A stretch of DNA of 64,000 nucleotides. Origin: Scytonematopsis contorta HA4267-MV1. GTDB lineage: Bacteria > Cyanobacteriota > Cyanobacteriia > Cyanobacteriales > Nostocaceae. The position numbers and the translations under genes are program-made. Below, in pieces: positions 1 to 8,995 of this stretch. Below the pieces are notes generated by a model. That model did not search any database. It was not told where the DNA came from and saw nothing but the letters and a program-made list of their open reading frames with translations. The number at the start of each line of letters is the position of its first letter. Position 1 is the first letter of the stretch. The stretch is from the NCBI GenBank assembly GCA_019359035.1, contig JAHHIC010000108.1, positions 95,415 through 159,414 of the forward strand, written 5' to 3'.

Positions 1-273
1 GCTGTATGCTACGGAGGAAAAATCAGTTTAATTGGTATCCTAACGGGTGTTACAAGCGAGATAAATCCCATGCCAATTTTAGGCAAGAGTATCACAGTTA
101 ATGGGATTTATGTAGGTAGCCGAGAAATGTTTGAAGCAATGAATAAAGCTATTTCTCAAAATAAAATTCAGCCTGTGATTGATAAGGTGTTTAAGTTTAG
201 TGAAGCGAAAGAGGCTTATCAACACCTTAAAAGTGGGGCACATTTTGGGAAAGTAGTAATCGCATTAAATTAA
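1..273 (+). CDS. Zinc-type alcohol dehydrogenase / quinone oxidoreductase (MDR family), C-terminal part
   Basis: The reading frame is open from the first base of the window and ends at 273, so only the last 90 residues are present and the true start lies upstream. The visible part begins in the glycine-rich strand-turn of the NAD(P)-binding fold (GGKISLIGILTG). It ends with the typical MDR tail, in which a KVFKFSEAKEAYQHLKSG segment is followed by a GKVVI strand. Members oxidise or reduce alcohols, aldehydes or quinones with NAD(P)H; the substrate cannot be told from this fragment. The ATG at 70 is internal to the fold and is not the start. Family assignment is firm, subfamily open. Confidence 0.85.
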   Translation, partial: AVCYGGKISLIGILTGVTSEINPMPILGKSITVNGIYVGSREMFEAMNKAISQNKIQPVIDKVFKFSEAKEAYQHLKSGAHFGKVVIALN

Positions 274-301
274 AGATTGTAGCTCGTTGAATTTCAAAAA
301 T

Positions 302-340
302 GTAAAGACGTGACATAGACGTGACATGTCACGTCTCTAC
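302..340. repeat. 28-bp palindrome family, copy with an 11-bp duplication in one arm
   Basis: This is a copy of the dispersed palindrome whose arms are GTAGAGAC and GTCTCTAC (left arm here GTAAAGAC). The 11-mer AGACGTGACAT occurs twice in a row in the left arm, so the element is 39 bp, exactly 28 plus 11. The core GACGTGACATGTCACGTC (318-335) is a perfect palindrome. It sits between the convergent dehydrogenase and DUF416 genes and could serve as a terminator hairpin. Confidence 0.75.
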
Positions 341-358
341 AATGGGGGTATAAAAATT

Positions 359-991
359 TCAAGCTAAATCAATCAAACTTTTTCCATAATTATTAAATGA
401 GGTACGCAGCCAATCAAGAAAGTTTATATCTAACTCTTGAGTTTCTTTTAATTTTTGTAAATCTTCTGTTTCTTTAGCTAACTCTCTAACTGCAAATGGG
501 TGAGAAGTAATTGCTTCCATAAATTTTTCTCTACCATCCTTTTCCCAAGTTACATTAAAGGTTATATCTCCATCGGGTACATATGCTTCTATTATATTTC
601 TAGCGCACTTTGCAACCCTAACAATTAGTTGCGTGTCTGGTTGGATACAAGCTTCTAAAGTTTTACAAATTGCTTCCAGAGACTCTTGCGCTTCATAACA
701 ATATATTCCACCAAAGTCAAGGTCATTTGGGTATGTATTATCTTTACCACATTCATCAATAAGTTGTTTAACTTTAGCTTTATCAATTTCTTCGCCTTGC
801 AAGAATCCCCAGGCTTGGTCAAGTGCTGTACGAAGTATACCAGGATTTCCCCAATTATACCTTTTGCATAAATAATTATAGTTGGGAAGTAAACGCTCAC
901 AGCAAGCAGCCGCAAAAGCAAGTTGATGAAGTGCAGGAAGATTTGAAAGTTCTTTTTCCAAAATTTCTAAATCAAAAAAAGTTAAGTCCAT
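359..991 (-). CDS. DUF416 (YjaG-like) family protein
   Basis: A 210-residue soluble protein of unknown function. The N-terminal segment LPALHQLAFAAACCERLLPNY matches the diagnostic opening of DUF416/YjaG proteins, and a second conserved patch near residue 105 (YEAQESLEAICKTLEAC) fits the mainly helical family. Length agrees with the family norm of about 200. No signal peptide or membrane segment is visible. The ATG at 991 has no clear Shine-Dalgarno sequence. It stands alone, convergent with the dehydrogenase. No biochemical role can be assigned. Confidence 0.8.
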   Translation of the reverse strand: MDLTFFDLEILEKELSNLPALHQLAFAAACCERLLPNYNYLCKRYNWGNPGILRTALDQAWGFLQGEEIDKAKVKQLIDECGKDNTYPNDLDFGGIYCYEAQESLEAICKTLEACIQPDTQLIVRVAKCARNIIEAYVPDGDITFNVTWEKDGREKFMEAITSHPFAVRELAKETEDLQKLKETQELDINFLDWLRTSFNNYGKSLIDLA

Positions 992-1308
992 TTTGCTTCA
1001 TTCGCAGATGTCGAGGTGATTTTCAAATCGTAAATTTTACCAATTGAAAAAGTCAAGGCTTATTGAATAAATTACCTTGGTTTTCTTCCCTTAGCTATCT
1101 TGGCTACTTGGCAGTTCGTCGTTAATTCCTAATGTTCACCAATGATTTAGGATTGCTATATCAGAAAAATCATGTGCGAGCGAGCCATTAGACATCTCCG
1201 AAAAATATTTATAGACTGCAAATTTACAGACAGACCTAACCCCTACCCGGATACGGGGAGAGGTTTGAAGAGGGGTCTTTTTTCTTGGACGGAAATGTCT
1301 ATTGTTAA
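992..1308. other. Intergenic region with dispersed C/G-rich repeats, no gene seen
   Basis: Between the DUF416 gene and the element at 1309. It contains part of a dispersed repeat near 1230-1285 (CCTAACCCCTACCC, then ATACGGGGAGAGG), a motif that recurs at about 26950-27060. Short open frames here are built of repeat sequence and have no ribosome site, so I do not call a gene. Confidence 0.5.
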
Positions 1309-1510
1309 GAGGATGTTTGAAAAGTATCCATATTAACAAAGAACCTAACCCCTAACCCCTTCCCTACAAGGGAAGGGGAATAAGAAAATAGAGCTTTCAA
1401 AACCTCTCTATCTGCTTTATATAAAGGCTTTTAACCCCCCTTCCCTATGAGGGAAGGGGGGCAGGGGGGTTAGGTCTCTGTGTCTTATATTATACTTTTC
1501 AAACATCCTC
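1309..1510. mobile_element. MITE-like element, 202 bp with perfect 19-bp terminal inverted repeats
   Basis: The 19-mer GAGGATGTTTGAAAAGTAT at 1309-1327 returns as its exact reverse complement at 1492-1510. The interior holds a second inverted pair (AACCTAACCCC near 1342 and GGGGGTTAGGT near 1466) and two short hairpins built on CCTTCCCT/AGGGAAGG. The element can therefore fold nearly end to end. It carries no open frame. This is the structure of a non-autonomous element or a large repeat hairpin. It lies just beyond the 3' end of the DUF554 gene. No clear target-site duplication was found. Confidence 0.6.
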
Positions 1511-1523
1511 TAAGCTTGGTAAA

Positions 1524-2267
1524 TTACTTTGCTATTGCCACAAAAAAATAGAGAAGTGGTGCAACGATTAAGGCTGGTAGAAAGGAAGCTACTCTCACCT
1601 GAGACACTTCTAATAAGTTACATCCCAGCCCTATTATTGTTAAACCACCCACACCAGTAATCAGCAATAAATGGGAGTCGTGAGCTGGGTCTGGTAGAGA
1701 TTGAACTAAAAATCCAGCTAAGAGCGAGACACCACCTTGGTAAACCACAATTACTAAAGATGAAAATCCGACTCCGATGCCAAAGCTACTGCTAAGAGCT
1801 ATGGAAGTTATACCATCCATCACAGCTTTCAACACCAGCAGAGCGTTATTGCCAGTTAAACCGTTGTTAAGGCTGCCGATTAAAGTCATTGGTCCCACAC
1901 AAAATAGTAAACTACCAGCAACAAATCCCTCTGTAAAATAGCCACTTTTTTGAAAACGTGCTTTCAGAAACTCTCCCACACTATAAAGTCTCTCTTCTAA
2001 TTGCCACCATTCGCCCAAGAGTCCGCCGATGATGATGGCGAGTAGCCCTAATACTACCCCATCAACTCGACTATTTTTGACTTGCAACAGGCTACCAGCC
2101 ATTTGAAACCCAATGAACAGGGTAATCAACGCGACTCCTTGGGTGATAATGCGTTGCATCCTCAAGGGAAGGTGGTGTTTCAAGAGTATACCGCCAGTCG
2201 TACCCAAAATAACACTGATGGCGTTGATCCAAGTACCGTTTGTCTTTGCCCAAAAATCGAGTGTCAT
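1524..2267 (-). CDS. DUF554 family membrane protein
   Basis: A 247-residue polytopic membrane protein with about seven hydrophobic spans. The start (NGTWINAISVILGTTGGILL) and the central motif FCVGPMTLIGSLNNGLTGN are characteristic of the DUF554 (YdfK-like) family, whose members are thought to be transporters or permeases of unknown substrate. Length matches the family (about 225-245). Its start lies 31 bp from the end of the upstream HDO gene on the same strand, so the two may be cotranscribed. Confidence 0.85.
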   Translation of the reverse strand: MTLDFWAKTNGTWINAISVILGTTGGILLKHHLPLRMQRIITQGVALITLFIGFQMAGSLLQVKNSRVDGVVLGLLAIIIGGLLGEWWQLEERLYSVGEFLKARFQKSGYFTEGFVAGSLLFCVGPMTLIGSLNNGLTGNNALLVLKAVMDGITSIALSSSFGIGVGFSSLVIVVYQGGVSLLAGFLVQSLPDPAHDSHLLLITGVGGLTIIGLGCNLLEVSQVRVASFLPALIVAPLLYFFVAIAK

Positions 2268-2298
2268 GAGTCAGATTTATCCTGTTGATGATGAGCTA

Positions 2299-2931
2299 CT
2301 AAGCGTCACCTATCATCTTAATTAAAAAATTAATTGCTAGGTCACCGCCCTTGTGGATTTTGCTTAAGTCAAATCCACTATTCATAATAATTTCCATTGC
2401 TTCATGACCTGACTCTTGATGTTCTTTCTCTACAGCATCATGAATCACAAAATACTCAGACATCATGACGTCCATTTCAGAAATGCCAACAATTACTAGA
2501 GCTTGTTTCAGCAGTTGCAGGATTTGATAAGCAGGAGCTTCCAACCCGACAATAAATCCAATAGCTTCATCCTGGCTCATCTGAGATAATTCGATGACTG
2601 TTTCTTCAAATAACTGCACAAAGGATGTATCTAATCCTTGATTAATGAAACAGGCAAAATGAGATTTATGAATTAAGTTAGCCAGTAATTTGCTGTGAAT
2701 TTTGTCTTTATTTCCGGAGCCACACTCACCGTAAGCAATTTCTGCTAATAAATATTGAATGTCTGGGATTTGTATACGAGCTAATGCGGCTCCATGAAAT
2801 CGTGTTACTTGACTAGAAAGGTATGACCATCGTTGCAAAAATTTGACTCCATCCTTAATCCCATGCTCAACTACTTGCTTGCCAAATTTTGACCGCAGTG
2901 TATCTTCAATATTTTCGATGGATAGCAACAT
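2299..2931 (-). CDS. Heme-oxygenase-like (HDO fold) iron-containing redox protein
   Basis: About 210 residues, all-helical, with carboxylate and histidine residues spaced as in the HDO/TENA-like superfamily. There is an AEIAYGECGSGNKDKIHSKL helix in the middle, and a second metal-ligand helix VIHDAVEKEHQESGHEA near residue 180. Such proteins bind two irons and oxidise or cleave amines and fatty or amino acids (established for CADD, UndA, BesC and SznF relatives). The substrate here is unknown. I chose the ATG at 2931 because GGAG lies 9-12 nt upstream. An in-frame ATG at 3003 would add 24 residues with no ribosome site. A second, unrelated-looking HDO protein lies at 54460. Confidence 0.65.
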   Translation of the reverse strand: MLLSIENIEDTLRSKFGKQVVEHGIKDGVKFLQRWSYLSSQVTRFHGAALARIQIPDIQYLLAEIAYGECGSGNKDKIHSKLLANLIHKSHFACFINQGLDTSFVQLFEETVIELSQMSQDEAIGFIVGLEAPAYQILQLLKQALVIVGISEMDVMMSEYFVIHDAVEKEHQESGHEAMEIIMNSGFDLSKIHKGGDLAINFLIKMIGDA

Positions 2932-3284
2932 AACATTGTAGCTCCTTTGACATTTGTTATCTGTAACTTTTACTGTAATTGTTCTAGAGTGTTGGCAATA
3001 CAACGGTGGAATTAATCTCTATAGATATAATATATAGACAAAAGAATAATTTTTAAACTAGTATTAGCACTTAAAAAAATATCCCAAAAATAATTGAATA
3101 AAAATAGTATTAACACTTGGATAAATAATTATATTGTGAAGATTTTATCTAAGAAATTTATATTATTTGCAACAATTTAAAGGAAGTTTATAGCTGAAAC
3201 AACAGAAAGCCTTTTCGTGAGAATTTGAACGTACCAGTAAGACTTTTAGCGCTACGCACCATAGAGGTCGTAGCTCCTAAAATA
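2932..3284. other. AT-rich intergenic region, presumed promoter of the HDO gene
   Basis: About 350 bp of very AT-rich DNA with several TATA-like runs (for example TATAATATATAG near 3025) upstream of the minus-strand HDO gene. No coding frame or structured RNA was recognised. A promoter is inferred only from position. Confidence 0.35.
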
Positions 3285-3308
3285 AATTGTCCCGACGTCG
3301 GGACAATT
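3285..3308 (-). terminator. Perfect 24-bp palindrome after the HstK-type kinase gene
   Basis: Arms AATTGTCCCGAC and GTCGGGACAATT abut with no loop and are fully complementary. The element lies 36 bp beyond the stop codon of the minus-strand kinase gene. On that strand it is followed by TTATTTTAGG, which is only a weak U-tract. A factor-independent terminator is the simplest reading. A dimeric-protein operator for the downstream HDO gene is possible. Confidence 0.45.
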
Positions 3309-3344
3309 CATTACTTGATTTATTACTTGTAAGTACCTAAAAAT

Positions 3345-6300
3345 TTAACACTGGGTCGGAAACTGTATCAAAAAATCAGTCCCACGACCTACCTCAGATT
3401 TTACGTCTAAGCTACCACTATGTTTTTCTACCACAATTTGCCGTGCAATCACCAATCCCAATCCCGTACCTTTTCCTACAGCTTTAGTTGTAAATAAATG
3501 GTCAAAAATTCTCGCTTTAATATCTTCGGTCATCCCCTTACCATTATCCCGAATACAAATTTGGACTTGATTCTCAACCATTGCCGTGTGAATTGCGATT
3601 TGTTGCGTCCGGGCAGTGATTTCTTGAGGGGGTTGAGTTTTTGCCATCTCATCAAACATATCAATCGCATTGGCTAAAATATTCATAAATACTTGGTTTA
3701 ACTGCCCGGGGAAGCAATTAATGAGTGGTAGCTGACCATAATCTTGAGTGACTTGAATCGCAGGGCGAAAATCATTGGCTTTGAGTCGATATTTAAGGAT
3801 TAGCAACGTGCTATCAATTCCGTCATGGATATTAGCACTGACTTTATGTTCAGTATCGGAACGGGAGAAGGTACGCAAACTGGTGCTGATGCTTTTGATG
3901 CGGTCGGTCGCGCCTTCCATAGAATTTAGTAACTTTGGCAAGTCCTCACTAAGAAATTCTAGGTCAATCTCCTCCGCCTTGTCTCTAACAGGTGTCGCTG
4001 CATCAGGATGATATTGCTGATAGAGTGTGAGATAATCGAGTAAGTCTTGTACATATTCTTTACCATTGTTGATGCTACCATTGAGGAAGCTAATGGGATT
4101 GTTTATTTCGTGGGCAACACCTGCTACCAAGTTGCCCAGAGATGCCATTTTTTCACTCTGGATAATCTGGAGTTGAGATTTTTCAAGTTCCTGGGCATAG
4201 GTTTGAGCTTGTTGATAAAGTCGAGCATTTTCTAAGGAAATCGCCGCTTGAGTACAGAGGAAGTTAAGAGTCAGAATGCGGTCGCTAGTAAACACTCCGC
4301 TGGCTGTGAGATTTTTCAAATATAAAATCCCAATTAACTGACCTTGATTGAGAATTGGCAAACACAACACACTCTTTGGTCGCCGATGAATTAGATAATC
4401 ATCAATTATAGGCAGATCGGTTTTAAGATCGTCAATCATTACAACTTCTTGGGTATTTTTGACGTACTGAATCAGCTTGACAGGCAATTTATTACTACCT
4501 TCAAGTGGTTCAGAAAAAAGTTCTACGGAATTTTGTGTAGCATTGGCTACAATCTGCCACTCGCCTACCTGATTGGGCATAACTAAAACACAGCGATTGC
4601 CTCCTGAGTGTTGCAAAAGAATTTGGGTGAGTTGTTGGATGAGTTTATCCAGTTGAATAGTACTATAAAGGCTTTGAGAGGCTTTGATAATAGTGGTAAA
4701 ATCGAGAATAGTATTAATGCTCGTACTGGTAGAGCCACTGGTTTTTGTAGAGGTATGGATTGAGATATTGGCAATCGAGGCCAAAGTGTCCAAATAATTC
4801 ATGCTCTGCTGGGTAACTGCCTGGAGAATGGGACGCAGTAAATGGGGGTAGTGCTGTTCTAAATCATCTGTTTTGGCTTTGGCTCCCCAACGGGCGTAAC
4901 AGTAGTAGGCGTCCAGCATGTAGCCTGCGGCAATTTTTTCCTTACCCCAGCTGAGATAGAATTTGGCAGCTAGTTCATTGGCTAAGGCTTCTTCTTGGAT
5001 ATAGCCGTTTTCCTTGGCTGTGGCTATAGCGCGATCATATAAATCTCCTGCTTCATAATTCTTACTTAAAACCCGGTATTTTTCCGCTTCTACTAAATAA
5101 TATTGGTGTAAAACATTCATTGGACAATGCTTTGCCCATAGTTCCATTTTTTCCTGGTTATCTATGACTTGATTTAGAAGCTGTGTTTGTGTATCTTGAT
5201 TGACCTCTAAAAATATACCGAGGTTTACCAGGGACATGTAAAAATTGCATTGCCGAGAAATAACCATTGCTAAACCACCAGGGGCGTACTGCTGTAATTG
5301 GGCAGCGTATCCCTGAGCCTGCTCGTACTTACCAAACAGATAACTGAGTTGGAACTTAGTAAAATAAAATTCTAGCAGTGCAAACATATCATTGTTTTCA
5401 ATGCTGATGGGAAGCATGACCTCTTCATCGTAAGCTTCACCTTTCAAACAACAGACATCATCAACCTCTCCCAATAAATTTAGAGTTCTTTGCCTTTGAA
5501 TTTCATTGTGGTTAGCAATCCTTTCTTGCTTAAGAAGCTGGAGTGCCTGGGTATAGGTTCGCATCTCTTTGGCTAAGGTATTAAGCTCTTGACCAAGGAA
5601 ATATAAATGAGTACTGTAGTAGCGGATGTTAATACCCGCAAATTCCAAATCTCCTGTTTCTAACCCAATTGAATAACCTTCCCAAAGGGATTGTACGGTT
5701 GCTTGAGTATGTTCCTTCCAATGCCTAACGAGACAATTAAATCCGTTCATCACTTTTGAAGTCACTTCTTTAGTGTCAAATTGACTTAAAAGCTCGATAG
5801 CTAATTGACCAAATCGATAGCCAGACTCAATATCTTCAACTAATCCGCATAGGATAATACCATAGCCTACGTAGCCAAAAGCTGACTGGGGAGAATTGCC
5901 GTATTGAAGAGACAGACTCACTTGCTTTAATGGCACGAGAGGATATAAGTCCGGAGCTGCTTGATAGGCAAGAGTCGTAATGTTGGATAAAATTCTCATT
6001 GCTGCCAAACATGTTTTATCCGTCATCAGAGGCAGATTGATTAAATCTTCAATTGGCTTATTTGCAAGGAAAGATGCAATTTGATTCAGTTCAGCCTGTA
6101 TGTTAGAACTGCTGATATTTTCAGGGAATTTAACCCCTAATAACTTCAAAATTTCTTTTCCAAGTTGAACCGCTTCTTTTGCCTGATTTTGTGCGCCATA
6201 GGCTTGAATTTGCACTTCATGCACTTTGACTTTATCCAATGGCTCGTCAACATAATCTAAGACTTTTTGAATAAATTCCGCCATCAATTCAAAATTACCA

Positions 6301-8759
6301 GCCAAATAAGCGGCTTCTGCTCCTAGGTTGTGTAATTCTAATGCCAACTGATACTGACTCTGCCAACAATCGACTTTTAATAATTTAATTCCAAAAGTTG
6401 CATATTCGGTTGCAGCCGTGTAAGCAGTGGAGACTCTCGCTTTAGAGCCAGCAGATAAATTTAACCAAGCAAGTTCTTCTCGTTCCGCAAGTTCAGTAAT
6501 TAGTTGAACACCATAATTTAACTGATTAACAATATCAAATATTTTTTTATCTCGCTCTGTTCCTGGTATGTTCTTAAGTAAGAGCTGACCGATTTTAAGA
6601 TGAGTTGCCTTTTTTTGGTTATCAGCAATCAGAGTGTAGGCGGCTTGTTGGACGCGATCATGCAAAAATCTATAGGTTACATTTTCGATGTTGCTAGTAT
6701 TTGCATCTGCCTCATCATGATTCAAATAAAATTTATACACTTGACTTTGTGGCAGAATCAGTCCTTCCTGTAATGCTTTCCAGAGGTTGGTTGCTACATC
6801 AACAGGAGATTGTTCCGAAACAATCGCCAGAGTACTTAAATCAAATTGGTTGCCAATACAAGCCGCCAATTTCAAAACTCCCTGTGTCTCCACCGACAGT
6901 TTCTGCAATTGTAATGCCATGAACTCTACCACATCATCGGTCAATGCTAACTGCCGTACCGCCGCCATATCACATTGCCAGTAACCTTGTTCTGACAGGA
7001 ACTGAATCCAGCCATCCTCATACAATGCTTTGAGAAACTGCGTTATAAAAAAGGGATTTCCTTTAGTTTTTTGATATACTAACTGTGTCAGAGGTTGCGC
7101 CAATTCAAAAGAACAACTTAAGGTATCTACCACCAACTGATTTATTGTAATTTCCCATAAAGGTTTCAGGGTAATTGTATTGACTACTGCCCCTAGTTTC
7201 TGAATCTGTTCCAGTGTCACCATTAAGGGATGCGCCGGAAAAACTTCATTGTCTCGATAGGCACCCAGAACCAGTAAATATCCACAACCAGTTTCACTCA
7301 TCAATAATTGCAGTAAGTTCAGGGAAGCTGAATCTGCCCATTGCAAGTCATCCAGAAACATCACCAAGGGATGTTCTTTTGTGGTAAACACTTGGATGAA
7401 TTTTTGAAATAGTAAGTTGAAGCGATTTTGGGCTGCACTTCCAGAGAGTTCGGGGACGTTGGGTTGTTGTCCAATAATTCGCTCCAGTTCAGGTATCACC
7501 TCCACAATCACTTGCCCGTTTTCGCCAACTGCGGCGAGAATTTGGGCTCGCCATGTTGCTAGTTGGACATCGCTTTCACTTAGCAGTTGTCCCATCAAGT
7601 CACGAAAGGCTTGTACAAAGGCGGATAAGGGGATGTTACGATTAAATTGGTCAAATTTACCTTTGATGAAATATCCTTGCTGACGGGTAATTGGCTTGTG
7701 GACTTCGTTTACTACCGCTGTTTTCCCAATCCCGGAAAATCCCGCCACCAGCATCATCTCTGAATTGCCATTGGCTACGCGCTCAAAAGCTTCTAGCAAG
7801 GTTGTAACTTCTGTTTCTCGTCCATAGAGTTTTTCGGGGATAAGAAAGCGGTCGCATACGTCTCTCTGAGCAATTTCAAAATCTATAATTTTTCCAGTTT
7901 CTTTTAGTTGATATAAACAATTTTCTAAGTCATATTTCAATCCCAAAGCACTCTGATATCTATCTTCGGCATTTTTTGCCATCAACTTCATCACAATATT
8001 TGAAAGTACTTCTGGAATTTCTTCCCTGTTCTCTTTTCCCCCAAGCCTGTTCCCTAATGCTGGAAGCATTTTAGCAATATGACAATGCACCAATTCCATC
8101 GGGTCATCAGATGTAAATGGTAATTCTCCTGTTAATAATTCATAAAATGTCACACCTAAAGAGTAAAAATCGCTGCGGTAGTCTATCCCTCGATTCATCC
8201 TACCTGTTTGTTCGGGGGAAATATAAGCAAGCGTTCCTTCTAAAATATTAAGACTTTTAATTTCTTGAGTTTCTTTGGGTAACAGAGAGGCAATACTAAA
8301 GTCTATGAGTTTAACTTGTTTTGTTTGGGGATGAATCAGGATATTTGCAGGTTTGATGTCTTTGTGGATAACACGGTTTTGGCGTAAATTGTGGAGAATA
8401 TCCGTTAATTGAGTCGCAATCGTCAAAAATTCAACAAGTGAGAGGGTAGTGGTTTGAATGTACTCTCGTAAAGACATTTCTCCCCTATCTTCCATCACCA
8501 AAATATAACTATTCCTATAAGCTTCTAATGATAAAGGGCAAGCGATACCGTCCAGGTTGAGATTTTTGCTAATGGTATATTGGTTGCGAAATTGCAGTAA
8601 TTCTTTGAAGCTGGGATATTCAGATGTGAGCATTTTAATAACTACTGCTAGTTTTCTTTGCTCTCGAATAGCTCTGTATACTCTGGTTCTTGAGCCTGCA
8701 TACAGCTGAGAGCTAATTTTATATCCGGGAATGACAGGATATGAGCTTGTAGTTATCAT
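3345..8759 (-). CDS. Trifunctional Ser/Thr kinase - AAA ATPase - GAF - sensor histidine kinase (HstK type)
   Basis: A giant cytoplasmic signalling protein of 1,804 residues. Domains in order: an N-terminal Hanks-type kinase (residues ~10-270; VIK Lys 42, HKDIKPANIL around 133, and a DFS in place of DFG near 151); an AAA/STAND-type ATPase (P-loop GFSGIGKT near 339, followed by FLDDLQWAD); a long helical TPR-like region (~700-1300); a GAF domain (~1350-1520); a HisKA domain (HEINNPISFLNG, His near 1550); and a HATPase_c domain with GKGTGLGL near 1766. This is the architecture of HstK kinases of Nostoc/Anabaena. The ATG at 8759 gives the family start MITTSSYPVIPGYK; an ATG at 8837 would add 26 atypical residues. 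There is no transmembrane segment, so the signal is probably intracellular. Confidence 0.9.
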   Translation of the reverse strand: MITTSSYPVIPGYKISSQLYAGSRTRVYRAIREQRKLAVVIKMLTSEYPSFKELLQFRNQYTISKNLNLDGIACPLSLEAYRNSYILVMEDRGEMSLREYIQTTTLSLVEFLTIATQLTDILHNLRQNRVIHKDIKPANILIHPQTKQVKLIDFSIASLLPKETQEIKSLNILEGTLAYISPEQTGRMNRGIDYRSDFYSLGVTFYELLTGELPFTSDDPMELVHCHIAKMLPALGNRLGGKENREEIPEVLSNIVMKLMAKNAEDRYQSALGLKYDLENCLYQLKETGKIIDFEIAQRDVCDRFLIPEKLYGRETEVTTLLEAFERVANGNSEMMLVAGFSGIGKTAVVNEVHKPITRQQGYFIKGKFDQFNRNIPLSAFVQAFRDLMGQLLSESDVQLATWRAQILAAVGENGQVIVEVIPELERIIGQQPNVPELSGSAAQNRFNLLFQKFIQVFTTKEHPLVMFLDDLQWADSASLNLLQLLMSETGCGYLLVLGAYRDNEVFPAHPLMVTLEQIQKLGAVVNTITLKPLWEITINQLVVDTLSCSFELAQPLTQLVYQKTKGNPFFITQFLKALYEDGWIQFLSEQGYWQCDMAAVRQLALTDDVVEFMALQLQKLSVETQGVLKLAACIGNQFDLSTLAIVSEQSPVDVATNLWKALQEGLILPQSQVYKFYLNHDEADANTSNIENVTYRFLHDRVQQAAYTLIADNQKKATHLKIGQLLLKNIPGTERDKKIFDIVNQLNYGVQLITELAEREELAWLNLSAGSKARVSTAYTAATEYATFGIKLLKVDCWQSQYQLALELHNLGAEAAYLAGNFELMAEFIQKVLDYVDEPLDKVKVHEVQIQAYGAQNQAKEAVQLGKEILKLLGVKFPENISSSNIQAELNQIASFLANKPIEDLINLPLMTDKTCLAAMRILSNITTLAYQAAPDLYPLVPLKQVSLSLQYGNSPQSAFGYVGYGIILCGLVEDIESGYRFGQLAIELLSQFDTKEVTSKVMNGFNCLVRHWKEHTQATVQSLWEGYSIGLETGDLEFAGINIRYYSTHLYFLGQELNTLAKEMRTYTQALQLLKQERIANHNEIQRQRTLNLLGEVDDVCCLKGEAYDEEVMLPISIENNDMFALLEFYFTKFQLSYLFGKYEQAQGYAAQLQQYAPGGLAMVISRQCNFYMSLVNLGIFLEVNQDTQTQLLNQVIDNQEKMELWAKHCPMNVLHQYYLVEAEKYRVLSKNYEAGDLYDRAIATAKENGYIQEEALANELAAKFYLSWGKEKIAAGYMLDAYYCYARWGAKAKTDDLEQHYPHLLRPILQAVTQQSMNYLDTLASIANISIHTSTKTSGSTSTSINTILDFTTIIKASQSLYSTIQLDKLIQQLTQILLQHSGGNRCVLVMPNQVGEWQIVANATQNSVELFSEPLEGSNKLPVKLIQYVKNTQEVVMIDDLKTDLPIIDDYLIHRRPKSVLCLPILNQGQLIGILYLKNLTASGVFTSDRILTLNFLCTQAAISLENARLYQQAQTYAQELEKSQLQIIQSEKMASLGNLVAGVAHEINNPISFLNGSINNGKEYVQDLLDYLTLYQQYHPDAATPVRDKAEEIDLEFLSEDLPKLLNSMEGATDRIKSISTSLRTFSRSDTEHKVSANIHDGIDSTLLILKYRLKANDFRPAIQVTQDYGQLPLINCFPGQLNQVFMNILANAIDMFDEMAKTQPPQEITARTQQIAIHTAMVENQVQICIRDNGKGMTEDIKARIFDHLFTTKAVGKGTGLGLVIARQIVVEKHSGSLDVKSEVGRGTDFLIQFPTQC

Positions 8760-8931
8760 TATACTTATCTTATAGCGAAAGTTTGTTTTTATCTCTTGAG
8801 ATAGTTTTCCCAGGAAGTCTCTTAGGTTTTGCACCAAGAAGCTGTCTTCATGAAAACTTTAAAAATGATTTCATAGTGACTGGGAACTAACACCAAGCAA
8901 AAACCACAAGCGGTCGTGGAAAGCTTAGGAG

Positions 8932-8982
8932 TTAATCTGGGTGGGGCATTAATCTGGGCGGGCAAGGATGCCCACCCCACAA
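8932..8982. repeat. Dispersed G/C-rich repeat with hairpin, between phosphatase and kinase genes
   Basis: TTAATCTGGGTGGG is followed directly by a second TTAATCTGGGCGGG. The latter pairs with GCCCACCCCA to form a short strong hairpin (about 8955-8979) just beyond the 3' end of the minus-strand phosphatase gene. It may act as a terminator, though no T-run follows on that strand. Confidence 0.4.
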
Positions 8983-8995
8983 GAGTTACAAAATG

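Noticed and set aside
1136..1339. 67-codon minus-strand frame
   Set aside because: It is made of the dispersed repeat and the end of the 202-bp element; no ribosome site.
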